Assembly: GCF_900109995.1 (NCBI RefSeq)
Contig: NZ_FOCB01000009.1
Coordinates: forward strand, 62,001 to 126,000
DNA length: 64,000 bases
Source: Pseudomonas sp. ok272
GTDB taxonomy: Bacteria; Pseudomonadota; Gammaproteobacteria; Pseudomonadales; Pseudomonadaceae
Direction of reading: 5' to 3'
Position 1 is the stretch's first letter, and each line of letters begins with the position of its first letter. A model generated the notes under the pieces. It ran no database searches. It saw only the letters and a program-made list of their open reading frames with translations, and was not told where the DNA came from. The translations under genes and the position numbers were made by a program. Shown here in pieces: positions 17,761-28,693 of the stretch.

Positions 17761-18714
17761 ATGAAACGACTATATGGAGCCGCTGTGCTGCTTGCCCTGA
17801 CTGCTGTGACGACGACCGCGCAGGCCGTCGATTGTCGGGTCAATGGAGGTGAATGGGCGCGCGTCACTCACCTGACTGTACCGGTGAGTGTACGGCTCGA
17901 TGAAGATCGCGTGAGGATTCTACTGGAGGGGGCTCGGCTTGAATGTCGATTCACTGCTGGAGCGGGTCCCGCTTGGGGGGCGGATTATTGGTCAACCGGG
18001 AATAGCTCAGGAGCTCCCTGGACGCCCGGTCCCAAGTTTGTCGGCGAACGGGCTGGTTTGCGAATCAATGGCTCTTTCCAGAACGTCCCGGTCCCGGTGG
18101 GCATAAGGGTGGCCACGATGCCTAACAACGGGATCGGTTACCCGATCGATATCACACCTTATATTTTGCTGCGCAACGATCCGTCTAACCCGATCAATGT
18201 TCGAATAGGCGACAGCCTTGGCCTCTTGCGTCTCACCAGTTCGAACAACTACGACGCCACTCGGCCGGAACTCACGGTCACGTACACCGCTGCTAACAAC
18301 TTCGAAGTCTCCCCGTCTACCTGCACGATCAACAATAACAACCCGATCAACATAGACTTCGGCACCGTACACCAGAGGGCAATAGGCACCGATCCGCTGA
18401 CAACGACCGTGCGCACCGACCGCCGACTGACCTACACATGCCCGGACCCCGGGATAACCACGCCGATCACCATTAGCTATCGAGGTATCGCGTCGTCATT
18501 CGATACACGCCTGCTGATGATGACGAGCCCGGACGTGGGCACCGCGCTTGTTCGTGCGGGCTCTGCGGTGCAAGTGGGCGGCTCGTTCCTGACCCGCATC
18601 ACCAACAGCGTAGGCGGCGACGACGTGACGTTTTCCCTCGTTCGGCGAGCGGGGTCCCTGCCGACCCCCGGGACCATCAGCGGGAGCGGGGTACTGGTGA
18701 TGGGCGTGCCGTGA
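17761..18714 (+). CDS. Fimbrial tip adhesin (MrpH-like position)
   Basis: 317 residues from ATG 17761, with signal peptide KRLYGAAVLLALTAVTTTAQA. It is nearly twice the length of the pilins and has two parts. Residues about 25-175 form a Cys-containing N-terminal domain (VDCRVNGG, LECRFTAG), the likely receptor-binding head. The C-terminal part has pilin features (PSTCTINNNNPINIDFG, then TYTCPDPG). As last gene of the operon it fits the tip adhesin. Receptor unknown; the head domain shows no motif I can tie to a ligand. Confidence 0.75.
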   Translation: MKRLYGAAVLLALTAVTTTAQAVDCRVNGGEWARVTHLTVPVSVRLDEDRVRILLEGARLECRFTAGAGPAWGADYWSTGNSSGAPWTPGPKFVGERAGLRINGSFQNVPVPVGIRVATMPNNGIGYPIDITPYILLRNDPSNPINVRIGDSLGLLRLTSSNNYDATRPELTVTYTAANNFEVSPSTCTINNNNPINIDFGTVHQRAIGTDPLTTTVRTDRRLTYTCPDPGITTPITISYRGIASSFDTRLLMMTSPDVGTALVRAGSAVQVGGSFLTRITNSVGGDDVTFSLVRRAGSLPTPGTISGSGVLVMGVP

Positions 18715-18779
18715 TCCACTAACACGGTAGGGCTGAAGCCACCCCGGATGAGCGTTTACGAGGGGCTCGAAGGCCGGCG

Positions 18780-18806
18780 CCGGGCACGCCGCTCACGCGT
18801 GCCCGG
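18780..18806 (+). terminator. Probable terminator of the fimbrial operon
   Basis: CCGGGCACGC (18780-18789) pairs with GCGTGCCCGG (18797-18806) around a 7-nt loop, followed by TAAAATA. It lies 66 bases after the adhesin stop. The tail is a weak U tract, so efficiency is uncertain. Confidence 0.6.
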
Positions 18807-18909
18807 TAAAATACCGAGGGCCGTTCACCGCGTGGCAACGATCTTTACCCAAAACGCACCGCATCCCCCTAGAATGCCCGCTCCTTCACCTCTGGTTTTT
18901 GGGGCGCTC

Positions 18910-19869
18910 ATGCACATCTCTTCCGGCCGCTGGGTCTATGGCTTATCCCTGACCCTGCTGACCGCGCTGCTCTGGGGCATTCTGCCGATCAAGCTCAAAC
19001 AGGTACTGCAGGTGATGGACCCGATCACCGTGACCTGGTTTCGCCTGATGGTGTCCGGCTTGTGCCTGTTCATCTACCTGGCCGCTGTCAAACGCTTGCC
19101 CAGTCCGAAAGCCCTCGGCCGGCGCGGTGGCTGGCTGGTGGCGATGGCGGTGTGCGGGCTGCTCGGCAACTACGTGTTGTACCTGGTCGGGCTGAAGATG
19201 TTGAGCCCCGGTACCGCGCAATTGGTGGTGCAGATGGGGCCGATCTTCTTGATTATCGCCAGTGTGTTCCTGTTCAAGGAGCGTTTCAGTCTGGGGCAGG
19301 GCATGGGCATGGTGGTGCTGATCATTGGCTTTGCCTTGTTCTTCAACCAGCGGCTGACGGAACTGTTGACCTCCCTGGGCACCTACACCGCCGGGGTCCT
19401 GACGATTCTGCTCGCCACCACCATCTGGGTGTTCTACGCCCTGGGCCAGAAGCAATTGCTGACGGTGTGGAATTCGTTGCAGGTGATGATGGTGATTTAC
19501 CTGTCCTGCGCGCTTTTGCTGTTGCCTTGGGTGCATCCCATGGAGGCGCTGCAACTGAGCCCGTTGCAAGGCTGGCTGTTGCTGGCCTGCTGTTTCAATA
19601 CGCTGATTGCCTATGGCGCGTTTGCCGAGGCGCTGGCCCATTGGGAGGCGTCGCGGGTCAGTGCGACCCTGGCGATTACCCCACTGGTGACGTTCGTGGC
19701 GGTGGCGATTGCCGCCTGGTTGTGGCCCGACTATGTGCACGCCGAGCAGATCAACGGCCTGGGTTATGGTGGCGCGGTCCTGGTGGTGCTGGGCTCGGCG
19801 TCGGTGGCGCTGGCACCGTCGTTGATCGCTGGGCTCAAGGCTCGGCGGGCGCGGGTGGTGTCTGGCTGA
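18910..19869 (+). CDS. DMT-superfamily permease (EamA domains)
   Basis: 319 residues from ATG 18910; the frame is open upstream but crosses the terminator hairpin, so the upstream starts are rejected. About ten hydrophobic helices are visible in two EamA repeats, e.g. LTLLTALLWGILPIKL at the start and VLTILLATTIWVFYALGQ in the second half. These inner-membrane exporters carry small metabolites or amino acids; no substrate can be read from sequence. It stands alone, followed by a REP-containing palindrome. Confidence 0.88.
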   Translation: MHISSGRWVYGLSLTLLTALLWGILPIKLKQVLQVMDPITVTWFRLMVSGLCLFIYLAAVKRLPSPKALGRRGGWLVAMAVCGLLGNYVLYLVGLKMLSPGTAQLVVQMGPIFLIIASVFLFKERFSLGQGMGMVVLIIGFALFFNQRLTELLTSLGTYTAGVLTILLATTIWVFYALGQKQLLTVWNSLQVMMVIYLSCALLLLPWVHPMEALQLSPLQGWLLLACCFNTLIAYGAFAEALAHWEASRVSATLAITPLVTFVAVAIAAWLWPDYVHAEQINGLGYGGAVLVVLGSASVALAPSLIAGLKARRARVVSG

Positions 19870-19887
19870 GGATGGAGGGGCGTGCCC

Positions 19888-20032
19888 TAATGCCAGTCAG
19901 TTAAGCGAAACCCACGTGGGAGCGAGCCTGCTCGCGATAGCAGTAGGTCAGTCAACGGAGATGTTGGCTGTGTTGCCGTCTTCGCGAGCAGGCTCGCTCC
20001 CACAGGTTTGACGCCTTAACTGACTGGCATTA
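19888..20032. repeat. Palindromic element carrying an inverted REP pair
   Basis: An 18-bp perfect inverted repeat (TAATGCCAGTCAGTTAAG at 19888-19905 and its complement at 20015-20032) encloses an inverted REP pair of 22 bp (left 19916-19937, right 19982-20003). The whole 145-bp unit looks like a mobile REP doublet with its own outer ends. It sits between convergent eamA and fumC genes and may act as a two-way terminator. Confidence 0.85.
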
Positions 20033-20079
20033 AGGCTTGCCCGCGAAGACGGTCTACCAGGCGCCAAATTACCTCAGGC

Positions 20080-21474
<1,395 letters not shown>

Positions 21475-21668
21475 GGGTCACATTCCTTCAGGGCTGAGAG
21501 CAAAGTTTAGGTCGTGATTGTCGGCTGGGGTTCCATCAGTCGCTTTTTCTACCGTTCATGCCTTGCCAATCAAGCGGGATCAGGCGTAGGGGTTGAGCCC
21601 CCGAGTTTTTTAGGTGCAGAATGGCCCCCCTTGGGGTTTTACCTCGCCAGATTGAAAAAGGAAACTCG

Positions 21669-22190
21669 ATGACCCGTCTTCGCGCCATCTGTACCGCAGT
21701 TGCTCTGGTGTGTGCCAGCGGCCAGGTTCTTGCCGACACCGCCAGCCACAACGCCAGTGCCGAGACCTTCCTGACCCTGGCGCACGCTGACAAGCTGGGC
21801 ACCCCGGTGTACATGCAAGTGCAGCAAATGTTTGCCCAGCGCTTCGAGCAAACCAAGGCCCCTGAATCCAAGCGTGCCCTGCTGGAAACCTACCAGGCCA
21901 AGGCCAACGCCGCGCTGGACCAGGCCATTGGCTGGAACAAGCTCAAGCCCGATATGGTCAAGCTGTACACCAGCAACTTCAGCGAGTCCGAGCTCAAGGA
22001 CCTGGTCGCGTTCTACCAGTCGCCACTGGGCAAGAAGGTCCTGGAAAAAATGCCTCAGCTGACCCAGCAATCGGCCCAACTGACCCAGGCCAAGCTGGAA
22101 AGCGCAGTGCCTGTGGTCAACAAGCTGCTGGCCGACATGACCAGCGAGCTTGAGCCGAAAGCCGCGACCCCAGCCAAGAAAAAGCCTTAA
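21669..22190 (+). CDS. DUF2059 exported protein
   Basis: 173 residues from ATG 21669, with an AAAGGA site upstream. The signal peptide ends near GQVLADT. The helical core contains the DUF2059 hallmark FSESELKDLVAFYQSPLGKK. The tail is Lys/Pro-rich (PKAATPAKKKP). Function is unknown; the family is periplasmic. It is 12 bases before bolA and probably cotranscribed, an arrangement I recall from other pseudomonads. Confidence 0.85.
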   Translation: MTRLRAICTAVALVCASGQVLADTASHNASAETFLTLAHADKLGTPVYMQVQQMFAQRFEQTKAPESKRALLETYQAKANAALDQAIGWNKLKPDMVKLYTSNFSESELKDLVAFYQSPLGKKVLEKMPQLTQQSAQLTQAKLESAVPVVNKLLADMTSELEPKAATPAKKKP

Positions 22191-22202
22191 GCGGAGCCCG
22201 CA

Positions 22203-22502
22203 ATGAGCATGCAACAACGTATTGAGTCGGTGCTGGAGGCCTTGCACCCGGCGCATCTGGCGGTGCTGGATGAAAGCCACATGCACAGCCGTGGGTTGCA
22301 GACCCACTTCAAGGCCGTGGTGGTCAGCGAGCAGTTCGCCGGGCTCAATAGCGTCAAGCGCCACCAGAAGGTCTACGCGACCCTGGGTGAGCTGATGGGG
22401 GAGTTCCACGCATTGGCGCTGCACACCTACACGCCTGAAGAGTGGGCCAAGACCGGCGCGGCACCTGCCTCGCCGACCTGTGCCGGCGGTAGCAAGCATT
22501 AA
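22203..22502 (+). CDS. bolA: BolA family protein
   Basis: 99 residues. The BolA fold is recognisable: LHPAHLAVLDESHMHSRG, FKAVVVSEQF, then the helix-turn region LNSVKRHQKVYATLGEL and LALHTYTPEEW. BolA proteins bind glutaredoxins through an Fe-S cluster and affect transcription, cell shape and biofilm. The gene ends 26 bases before a clear intrinsic terminator. Confidence 0.95.
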   Translation: MSMQQRIESVLEALHPAHLAVLDESHMHSRGLQTHFKAVVVSEQFAGLNSVKRHQKVYATLGELMGEFHALALHTYTPEEWAKTGAAPASPTCAGGSKH

Positions 22503-22528
22503 GCCTGGGTTTTTTGCTAGAATCCGCA

Positions 22529-22557
22529 ACGCGCCGCTTAGCCGGCGCGTTTTTTTT
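22529..22557 (+). terminator. Intrinsic terminator after bolA
   Basis: ACGCGCCG (22529-22536) pairs with CGGCGCGT (22543-22550), directly followed by a run of T. A textbook rho-independent terminator separating DUF2059-bolA from trhO. Confidence 0.92.
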
Positions 22558-22604
22558 CGCATCCGGTTCACCCTTTACGAGGGTAGCCACCTGGAGAAAT
22601 ACCC

Positions 22605-23546
22605 ATGACACAACAGATTGTCGTGGCGGCACTGTATAAGTTCGTCACCCTGCAAGACTACGTCGCCCTGCGCGAGCCATTGCTGCAAGCGATGGTCGAC
22701 AACGGCATCAAGGGCACCCTGCTGATCGCCGAAGAGGGCATCAACGGCACCGTCTCCGGTAGCCGCGAAGGCATCGACGGGCTGATGGCCTGGCTCAAGA
22801 ACGACCCGCGCATGGACGACATCGACCATAAAGAGTCGTACTGCGACGAGCAGCCGTTCTACCGCACCAAGGTCAAGCTCAAGAAAGAGATCGTGACCCT
22901 GGGTGTCGACGGCGTCGACCCGAACAAGCAGGTGGGCACCTATGTCGAGCCGCAGAACTGGAACGCGTTGATCAGCGACCCCGAAGTCCTGTTGATCGAT
23001 ACCCGTAACGACTATGAAGTGTCGATCGGCACCTTTGAAGGGGCAATCGACCCAAAGACCACCAGCTTCCGCGAATTCCCCGACTACATCAAAGCCCACT
23101 TCGACCCGGCCGTACACAAGAAGGTCGCGATGTTCTGCACCGGCGGTATCCGTTGCGAGAAGGCGTCGAGCTACATGCTCAGCCAAGGCTTCGATGAGGT
23201 GTTCCATCTCAAGGGCGGGATTCTCAAGTACCTCGAAGAAGTGCCGCAGCAAGAGACCAAATGGCAGGGTGACTGCTTTGTGTTCGATAACCGCGTCACC
23301 GTGCGTCATGACCTGAGCGAGGGTGACTACGATCAATGCCACGCCTGCCGTACGCCGGTGAGCATCGAAGACCGGGTATCGGAGCACTATGTCGCTGGCA
23401 TCAGTTGCCCACATTGCTGGGATAAGCTGAGTGAGAAGACCCGTCGCAGTGCAATCGACCGGCAAAAGCAGATTGAACTGGCCAAGGCCCGCAACCAGCC
23501 GCATCCGATTGGCTACAACTACAAGCAATCCAACACCGAGGCCTGA
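22605..23546 (+). CDS. trhO: tRNA uridine(34) hydroxylase, rhodanese family
   Basis: 313 residues. An N-terminal acylphosphatase-like domain ([12 protein letters not shown]) is followed by a rhodanese domain with the active loop [12 protein letters not shown] (Cys178, Cys184) and a Cys-rich C-terminus ([16 protein letters not shown]) that may bind metal. TrhO/YceA performs oxygen-dependent hydroxylation of U34 in tRNA, the first step to (c)mo5U. It is four bases from the next gene. Confidence 0.93.
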   Translation: MTQQIVVAALYKFVTLQDYVALREPLLQAMVDNGIKGTLLIAEEGINGTVSGSREGIDGLMAWLKNDPRMDDIDHKESYCDEQPFYRTKVKLKKEIVTLGVDGVDPNKQVGTYVEPQNWNALISDPEVLLIDTRNDYEVSIGTFEGAIDPKTTSFREFPDYIKAHFDPAVHKKVAMFCTGGIRCEKASSYMLSQGFDEVFHLKGGILKYLEEVPQQETKWQGDCFVFDNRVTVRHDLSEGDYDQCHACRTPVSIEDRVSEHYVAGISCPHCWDKLSEKTRRSAIDRQKQIELAKARNQPHPIGYNYKQSNTEA

Positions 23547-23549
23547 ACC

Positions 23550-24185
23550 ATGTCCGCGCGCCTGCTCTATGTAATGGATCCGATGTGTTCCTGGTGCTGG
23601 GGCTTTGCCCCGGTGGCCGAGGCGTTGGTAGAGCAGGCGCACGCCGCCGGCGTTGACGTGCACGTGGTGGTGGGTGGCTTGCGCACGGGCAACGGTGCAG
23701 CCCTGGAGCCTTCCACCCGGCGCTATATCCTCGAACACTGGCAGGCGGTGACCGCCGCGACCGGCCAGCCATTCAAGCTCGAAGGCGCGTTGCCCGACGG
23801 TTTTGTCTACGACACCGAGCCGGCCTGCCGGGCGCTGGTCACGGCCCGTAGCCTGGCGCCGGATTGCGCGTGGCGCCTGCTCAAGCTCATCCAGCACGCT
23901 TTCTACGCGCAAGGGCGCGACGTGACCCATGCCAGCGTGCTGGTGGAATTGGCCGAGCAGGCGGGGTTGCCGCGTATCGAGTTCGCGGCCGCCTTTGATC
24001 GTGCCGACCAGCATGCCGCGACTGTGGCGGACTTCACCTGGGTCCAGGACCTGGGGATCGCCGGGTTCCCGACCCTGCTGGCCGAGCGCAACGGGCAGTT
24101 GGCGCTACTGACCAACGGTTACCAACCCCTCAGTGAATTGTCGCCATTGCTCGGTCGCTGGCTGGAGCGCGCGACCTGTGTCTGA
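23550..24185 (+). CDS. DsbA-family thioredoxin-fold protein (cytosolic type)
   Basis: 211 residues. It begins with a strand and the motif MDPMCSWCWGF, giving a C-x-x-C pair at Cys13/Cys16. The cis-Pro loop GIAGFPTLLAE appears near the C-terminus. There is no signal peptide, so it resembles the FrnE/2-hydroxychromene isomerase-like cytosolic DsbA relatives rather than periplasmic DsbA. The substrate is unknown. The end overlaps the next start by 8 bases, indicating coupling. Confidence 0.85.
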   Translation: MSARLLYVMDPMCSWCWGFAPVAEALVEQAHAAGVDVHVVVGGLRTGNGAALEPSTRRYILEHWQAVTAATGQPFKLEGALPDGFVYDTEPACRALVTARSLAPDCAWRLLKLIQHAFYAQGRDVTHASVLVELAEQAGLPRIEFAAAFDRADQHAATVADFTWVQDLGIAGFPTLLAERNGQLALLTNGYQPLSELSPLLGRWLERATCV

Positions 24186-26004
24186 GTTGCCTGACGATGT
24201 GCTACCCCCCACGCATCTTGATCGACTGAGCTGGGCCAACATCCGCGCCATGGCGCTCAAGCACAAGAAAGCCCTGTGGGCCGCCAATGGTGTCGCGGTA
24301 CTGGCAACCCTGTGCAGCGTGCCCATTCCCCTGCTCTTGCCGTTGTTGGTGGACGAAGTGCTGCTGGGGCATGGCGACTCTGCCCTGAAAGTGATGAACC
24401 GCTTCCTGCCTGACGGCTGGCAAAGTGCCGCCGGCTACATCGGCTTGATGTTGGTGGTGACCCTCGGCCTGCGTTGTGCGGCGTTGGTATTCAACGTGGT
24501 GCAGGCGAAGCTGTTTGCCGGGTTGGCCAAGGACATCGTCTACCGTATCCGGATCAGGCTGATCGAGCGGCTCAAGCGGATCTCCCTGGGGGAATACGAA
24601 AGCCTGGGCAGCGGAACCGTCACCACGCACCTGGTCACGGACCTGGACACGATCGATAAGTTTGTCGGTGAAACCCTCAGCCGCTTCCTGGTAGCCATGC
24701 TTACGTTGGTGGGCACGGCGGGGATCCTGATGTGGATGCACTGGAAGCTGGCGTTGTTGATCCTGCTGTTCAACCCGCTGGTGATCTACGCCACGGTGCA
24801 ATTGGGCAAGCGGGTCAAGCACCTGAAAAAGCTGGAAAACGACAGCACGTCGCGGTTCACCCAGGCCCTGACCGAAACCCTGGATGCGATCCAGGAAGTA
24901 CGCGCCGGCAACCGCCAGGGCTTTTTCCTGGGCCGGCTCGGTGCACGGGCCAAAGACGTGCGCAACTATGCGGTCAACTCACAATGGAAGAGTGACGCCT
25001 CAAGTCGCGCCAGCGGTTTGCTGTTCCAGTTCGGCATCGATATCTTCCGCGCGGCCGCCATGCTGACGGTGCTGTTCTCCGACCTGTCCATCGGCCAGAT
25101 GCTGGCGGTGTTCAGCTACCTGTGGTTCATGATTGGTCCGGTCGAACAACTGCTCAACCTGCAATACGCCTATTACGCGGCCGGTGGCGCGCTGACGCGG
25201 ATCAATGAGCTGCTGTCGCGGGCCGACGAGCCGCAGTATCCAGGCGGTGTGGACCCGTTCAAAGGGCGTCAGACCGTAGGCATCGACGTCCAGGGCTTGA
25301 GCTTTGGTTATGGCGAAGAACCGGTGCTGGATCAGTTGAACCTGTCCATCGCCCCCGGTGAAAAAGTCGCCATTGTCGGCGCCAGCGGCGGCGGCAAAAG
25401 TACCCTGGTGCAATTGCTGCTGGGCTTGTATACGCCCCAGGCCGGGACGATTCGCTTCGGTGGTGTGACCCAGCAAGACATCGGCCTGGACACCGTGCGG
25501 GAGAATGTCGCGGTGGTGCTGCAGCACCCGGCGCTGTTCAACGACACCATTCGCGCCAACCTGACCATGGGCCGTGAACGCAGTGACGACGCCTGCTGGA
25601 AGGCGCTGGAGATCGCCCAACTCGAAGCGACGGTTAAGGCGCTGCCGCAGGGGCTGGACAGTATCGTCGGGCGCTCCGGGGTGCGGTTGTCCGGTGGCCA
25701 GCGCCAGCGCCTGGCCATCGCCCGTATGGTCCTGGCCGAACCTAAAGTGGTGATTCTCGACGAGGCCACCTCGGCCCTCGATGCCGCGACCGAATACAAC
25801 CTGCACCAGGCCATGGGGCTGTTTCTCAAGGCGCGCACCACGCTGATCATTGCCCATCGGCTATCGGCGGTGAAACAAGCTGACCGCGTGCTGGTGTTCG
25901 ATGGCGGAAGGATCGCCGAAGACGGTGACCATCAGCAGTTGATTGCGGACGGTGGGTTGTACGCCAAGCTCTATGGGCATTTGCAGCAAGCACAGCGGCC
26001 TTGA
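24178..26004 (+). CDS. ABC exporter, fused permease and ATPase (MsbA/LmrA type)
   Basis: 608 residues from GTG 24178, overlapping the upstream stop; starts further upstream would lie inside the DsbA-like gene. Six hydrophobic helices occupy about residues 25-310. The nucleotide-binding domain has Walker A GASGGGKST, signature RLSGGQRQRLAIARM, Walker B KVVILDEATSALD and the switch His in IIAHRLSAV. It is a homodimeric inner-membrane half-transporter; lipid or drug export is typical of the family, but the substrate is unknown. Confidence 0.9.
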   Translation: MSELPDDVLPPTHLDRLSWANIRAMALKHKKALWAANGVAVLATLCSVPIPLLLPLLVDEVLLGHGDSALKVMNRFLPDGWQSAAGYIGLMLVVTLGLRCAALVFNVVQAKLFAGLAKDIVYRIRIRLIERLKRISLGEYESLGSGTVTTHLVTDLDTIDKFVGETLSRFLVAMLTLVGTAGILMWMHWKLALLILLFNPLVIYATVQLGKRVKHLKKLENDSTSRFTQALTETLDAIQEVRAGNRQGFFLGRLGARAKDVRNYAVNSQWKSDASSRASGLLFQFGIDIFRAAAMLTVLFSDLSIGQMLAVFSYLWFMIGPVEQLLNLQYAYYAAGGALTRINELLSRADEPQYPGGVDPFKGRQTVGIDVQGLSFGYGEEPVLDQLNLSIAPGEKVAIVGASGGGKSTLVQLLLGLYTPQAGTIRFGGVTQQDIGLDTVRENVAVVLQHPALFNDTIRANLTMGRERSDDACWKALEIAQLEATVKALPQGLDSIVGRSGVRLSGGQRQRLAIARMVLAEPKVVILDEATSALDAATEYNLHQAMGLFLKARTTLIIAHRLSAVKQADRVLVFDGGRIAEDGDHQQLIADGGLYAKLYGHLQQAQRP

Positions 26005-26188
26005 GTGTTACTGCGGTTTCTGTGTTTACTGCGCGAGCCCTCCAGCAGGGGATCAGCAGCGGATGCCTATTGATCACAGCGTTGTCGCTCAATCGGTTTT
26101 GATCGAAGCCGATTGCCGCCACCACGGCGAAAATTAGCCTAATCTGTGCTTTCAGGTGTTCATCGGGCAGTGTTGGACAAGGGACCTC

Positions 26189-28648
26189 ATGAAGCAAAAG
26201 CGGACGCTCGGAACTCCACGGTTGTTGGGCATCGTCTGGCCATTTATTGCCGTCGTGCTCTTTCAAGCATTGCTGGGTGGGGTGAGCCTGTATGTGCTCT
26301 CGGCGGTGCGCGGCTATGTCGCTGGCGAGAGCCTGTGGTCCAAGGGCCAGAAGGATGCCATCTACTACCTCAACTTTTATGCCGATAGCCGCGACCCGTC
26401 GATATTCCTCAAATACCAGGACGTCATGGCGATTCCCCGGGGCGATCATGAAATGCGCCTTGCCCTGGACCATCAGCCGCCGGATCTGGAGGCGGCACGG
26501 CGTGGCATTCTCCAGGGCGGCAACCACCCGGACGACGTGCCGAGCCTGATCTGGTTGTACCTGAACTTCCGTCACTTCAGCTATCTGGAAACCGCCATCA
26601 AGCACTGGACGGTGGGCGATGCCTATTTGATGCAGCTGGATAACGTCGCTCGCGAGATGCACGGGCAGATCCAGGGCAATCAGGCGACGCAGGCCGATAT
26701 CCAGCGCTGGAAGGCGCAGATTTTTGCCATCAACGAAGACGTGACGCCGGCCGCCAAGGCGTTCAGTGATGCCCTGGGCGAGGGCTCCCGCGTCATTCTG
26801 CGGCTGTTGTTATTCACCAACCTGGCCACCGCGCTCGGTCTCATCGCCCTTGCCTTGCTGCGTACCCGCAAACTCCTGGCGCAGCGCCATGAGTTTGCCA
26901 GTGCCTTGCAACTGGAAAAAGAGCGGGCCCAGATCACCCTGCAGTCTATTGGTGACGGGGTGATCACCACGGATGTGGAGGGCGTTATCACCTACATGAA
27001 TCCGGCGGCCGAGCTGTTGACGCACTGGAAGGCCGAGCAGGCTGTGGGGCTACCGCTGGCGGCACTGTTCAATCTGCTGGATGAGAACGCCCAGGCCGAT
27101 GGCTTTACCCTGATCGAGCATATTCTCAGCGGTCAGCTCAGCGCTGGCAGCGATCACGCCAAGCTGATCCAGCGCCTGGATGGCAGCACCGTTTCCGTCA
27201 CACTGGTGGGTTCGTCGATTCACACGGCCAGCAAAGTCAGCGGCACGGTGCTGGTGCTGCATGACATGACCCAGGAGCGCCAGTACATCGCTAACCTGTC
27301 GTGGCAAGCCACGCACGATGCGCTGACCGGGCTGGCCAACCGCCGCGAGTTCGAATACCGCCTGGAGCAGGCGCTGCACAGCTTGACGCGCCAGCCGGCC
27401 CGACACGCCTTGATGTTCCTCGACCTGGATCAATTCAAACTGGTCAACGACACCTGCGGGCATGCCGCGGGTGACGAGCTGTTGCGCCATATCTGTGCGC
27501 TGCTGCAGTCGGGGTTGCGCGAAGGTGACACCCTGGCGCGGCTGGGGGGGGATGAGTTTGGCATCCTGCTGGAAAACTGTTCACCGGAGGCCTCGGAAAA
27601 AGTCGCCGAAGTCCTGCGCCAGACCGTGCAGAACCTGCACTTTGTCTGGAAGGGGCGGCCATTCGTGACCACCGTCAGTATCGGCATGGTCCACATTGCG
27701 CAGACCCCGACCACCCTTGAAGCGTCGTTGCGTGCCGCCGACATGGCCTGCTACATGGCCAAGGAAAAAGGCCGCAACCGGGTGCAGGTCTATCACGCCG
27801 ACGACTCCGAACTGTCCCTGCGCTTTGGTGAAATGGCCTGGGTACAACGCCTGCATATCGCGCTCGAAGAGAATCGTTTCTGCCTGTATGCCCAGGAGAT
27901 CTGCGCGCTGGGGCATGTGGAGAACGGTGGCGGGCACATCGAAATCCTGCTGCGCCTGCACGATGAAGCCGGGCGGATGATTTTGCCCAACAGTTTCATT
28001 CCGGCCGCCGAGCGCTACGGATTGATGACTTCCCTGGATCGTTGGGTGGTCGAGAATGTGTTCAAGATTATCGCCCAGTGCAGGGCGGAAAATCGCGAAG
28101 GGCCGCTGGCCATGTGTGCGATCAATCTGTCAGGCACCACCATCGGCGATGAGGCCTTCCTGGTCTTCCTGCGTGAGCAGTTCATTGCCTATGGCATTGC
28201 GCCTGAAATGATTTGTTTTGAAATCACTGAGACAAGCGCCATCTCCAATTTGGGCAGTGCAATCAGATTTATTAATGAGCTCAAAGGGTTAGGCTGCCAT
28301 TTTTCCCTGGATGACTTTTGTGCCGGAATGTCCTCTTTCGCGTATCTGAAACATTTACCTGTAGACTTCCTGAAGATCGATGGGAGTTTCGTAAAGGATA
28401 TGCTGGACGACCCGATTAACCGTGCAATGGTCGAAGTGATCAACCACATCGGACATGTCATGGGTAAGCGCACAATTGCCGAGTTTGTTGAAACACCGCA
28501 GATCGAGCAGGCATTGCTGGAGATCGGCGTGGATTATGCCCAGGGCTACACTATCCAGCGCCCTCAATTGTTTACCTGTGACAGTTTGCAATGTCGGCCC
28601 ACCAGACCGCAGCCGCTGTTATTCAAGGCGCCTGGTACGTTCCGTTGA
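26189..28648 (+). CDS. rbdA: PAS-GGDEF-EAL membrane c-di-GMP enzyme, RbdA-like
   Basis: 819 residues from ATG 26189 (AAGGGA just upstream). TM1 is at about 12-40, a periplasmic region to about 205, TM2 about 208-232, then PAS (about 245-370), GGDEF and EAL domains. GGDEF is intact at 453-457, with an inhibitory-site motif REGD five residues before it. The EAL core reads EILLR but keeps the metal and catalytic residues in AINLSG, EITET, DDFCAGMSS, LKIDG and AEFVE, so phosphodiesterase activity is plausible. Domain order and the bolA-trhO-ABC neighbourhood match P. aeruginosa RbdA, which lowers c-di-GMP and promotes biofilm dispersal. Orthology is inferred from synteny. Confidence 0.88.
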   Translation: MKQKRTLGTPRLLGIVWPFIAVVLFQALLGGVSLYVLSAVRGYVAGESLWSKGQKDAIYYLNFYADSRDPSIFLKYQDVMAIPRGDHEMRLALDHQPPDLEAARRGILQGGNHPDDVPSLIWLYLNFRHFSYLETAIKHWTVGDAYLMQLDNVAREMHGQIQGNQATQADIQRWKAQIFAINEDVTPAAKAFSDALGEGSRVILRLLLFTNLATALGLIALALLRTRKLLAQRHEFASALQLEKERAQITLQSIGDGVITTDVEGVITYMNPAAELLTHWKAEQAVGLPLAALFNLLDENAQADGFTLIEHILSGQLSAGSDHAKLIQRLDGSTVSVTLVGSSIHTASKVSGTVLVLHDMTQERQYIANLSWQATHDALTGLANRREFEYRLEQALHSLTRQPARHALMFLDLDQFKLVNDTCGHAAGDELLRHICALLQSGLREGDTLARLGGDEFGILLENCSPEASEKVAEVLRQTVQNLHFVWKGRPFVTTVSIGMVHIAQTPTTLEASLRAADMACYMAKEKGRNRVQVYHADDSELSLRFGEMAWVQRLHIALEENRFCLYAQEICALGHVENGGGHIEILLRLHDEAGRMILPNSFIPAAERYGLMTSLDRWVVENVFKIIAQCRAENREGPLAMCAINLSGTTIGDEAFLVFLREQFIAYGIAPEMICFEITETSAISNLGSAIRFINELKGLGCHFSLDDFCAGMSSFAYLKHLPVDFLKIDGSFVKDMLDDPINRAMVEVINHIGHVMGKRTIAEFVETPQIEQALLEIGVDYAQGYTIQRPQLFTCDSLQCRPTRPQPLLFKAPGTFR

Positions 28649-28693
28649 AGTCTCTTGTTGATCCGTACAATCACAATCAAAAGGAGTGCGACA

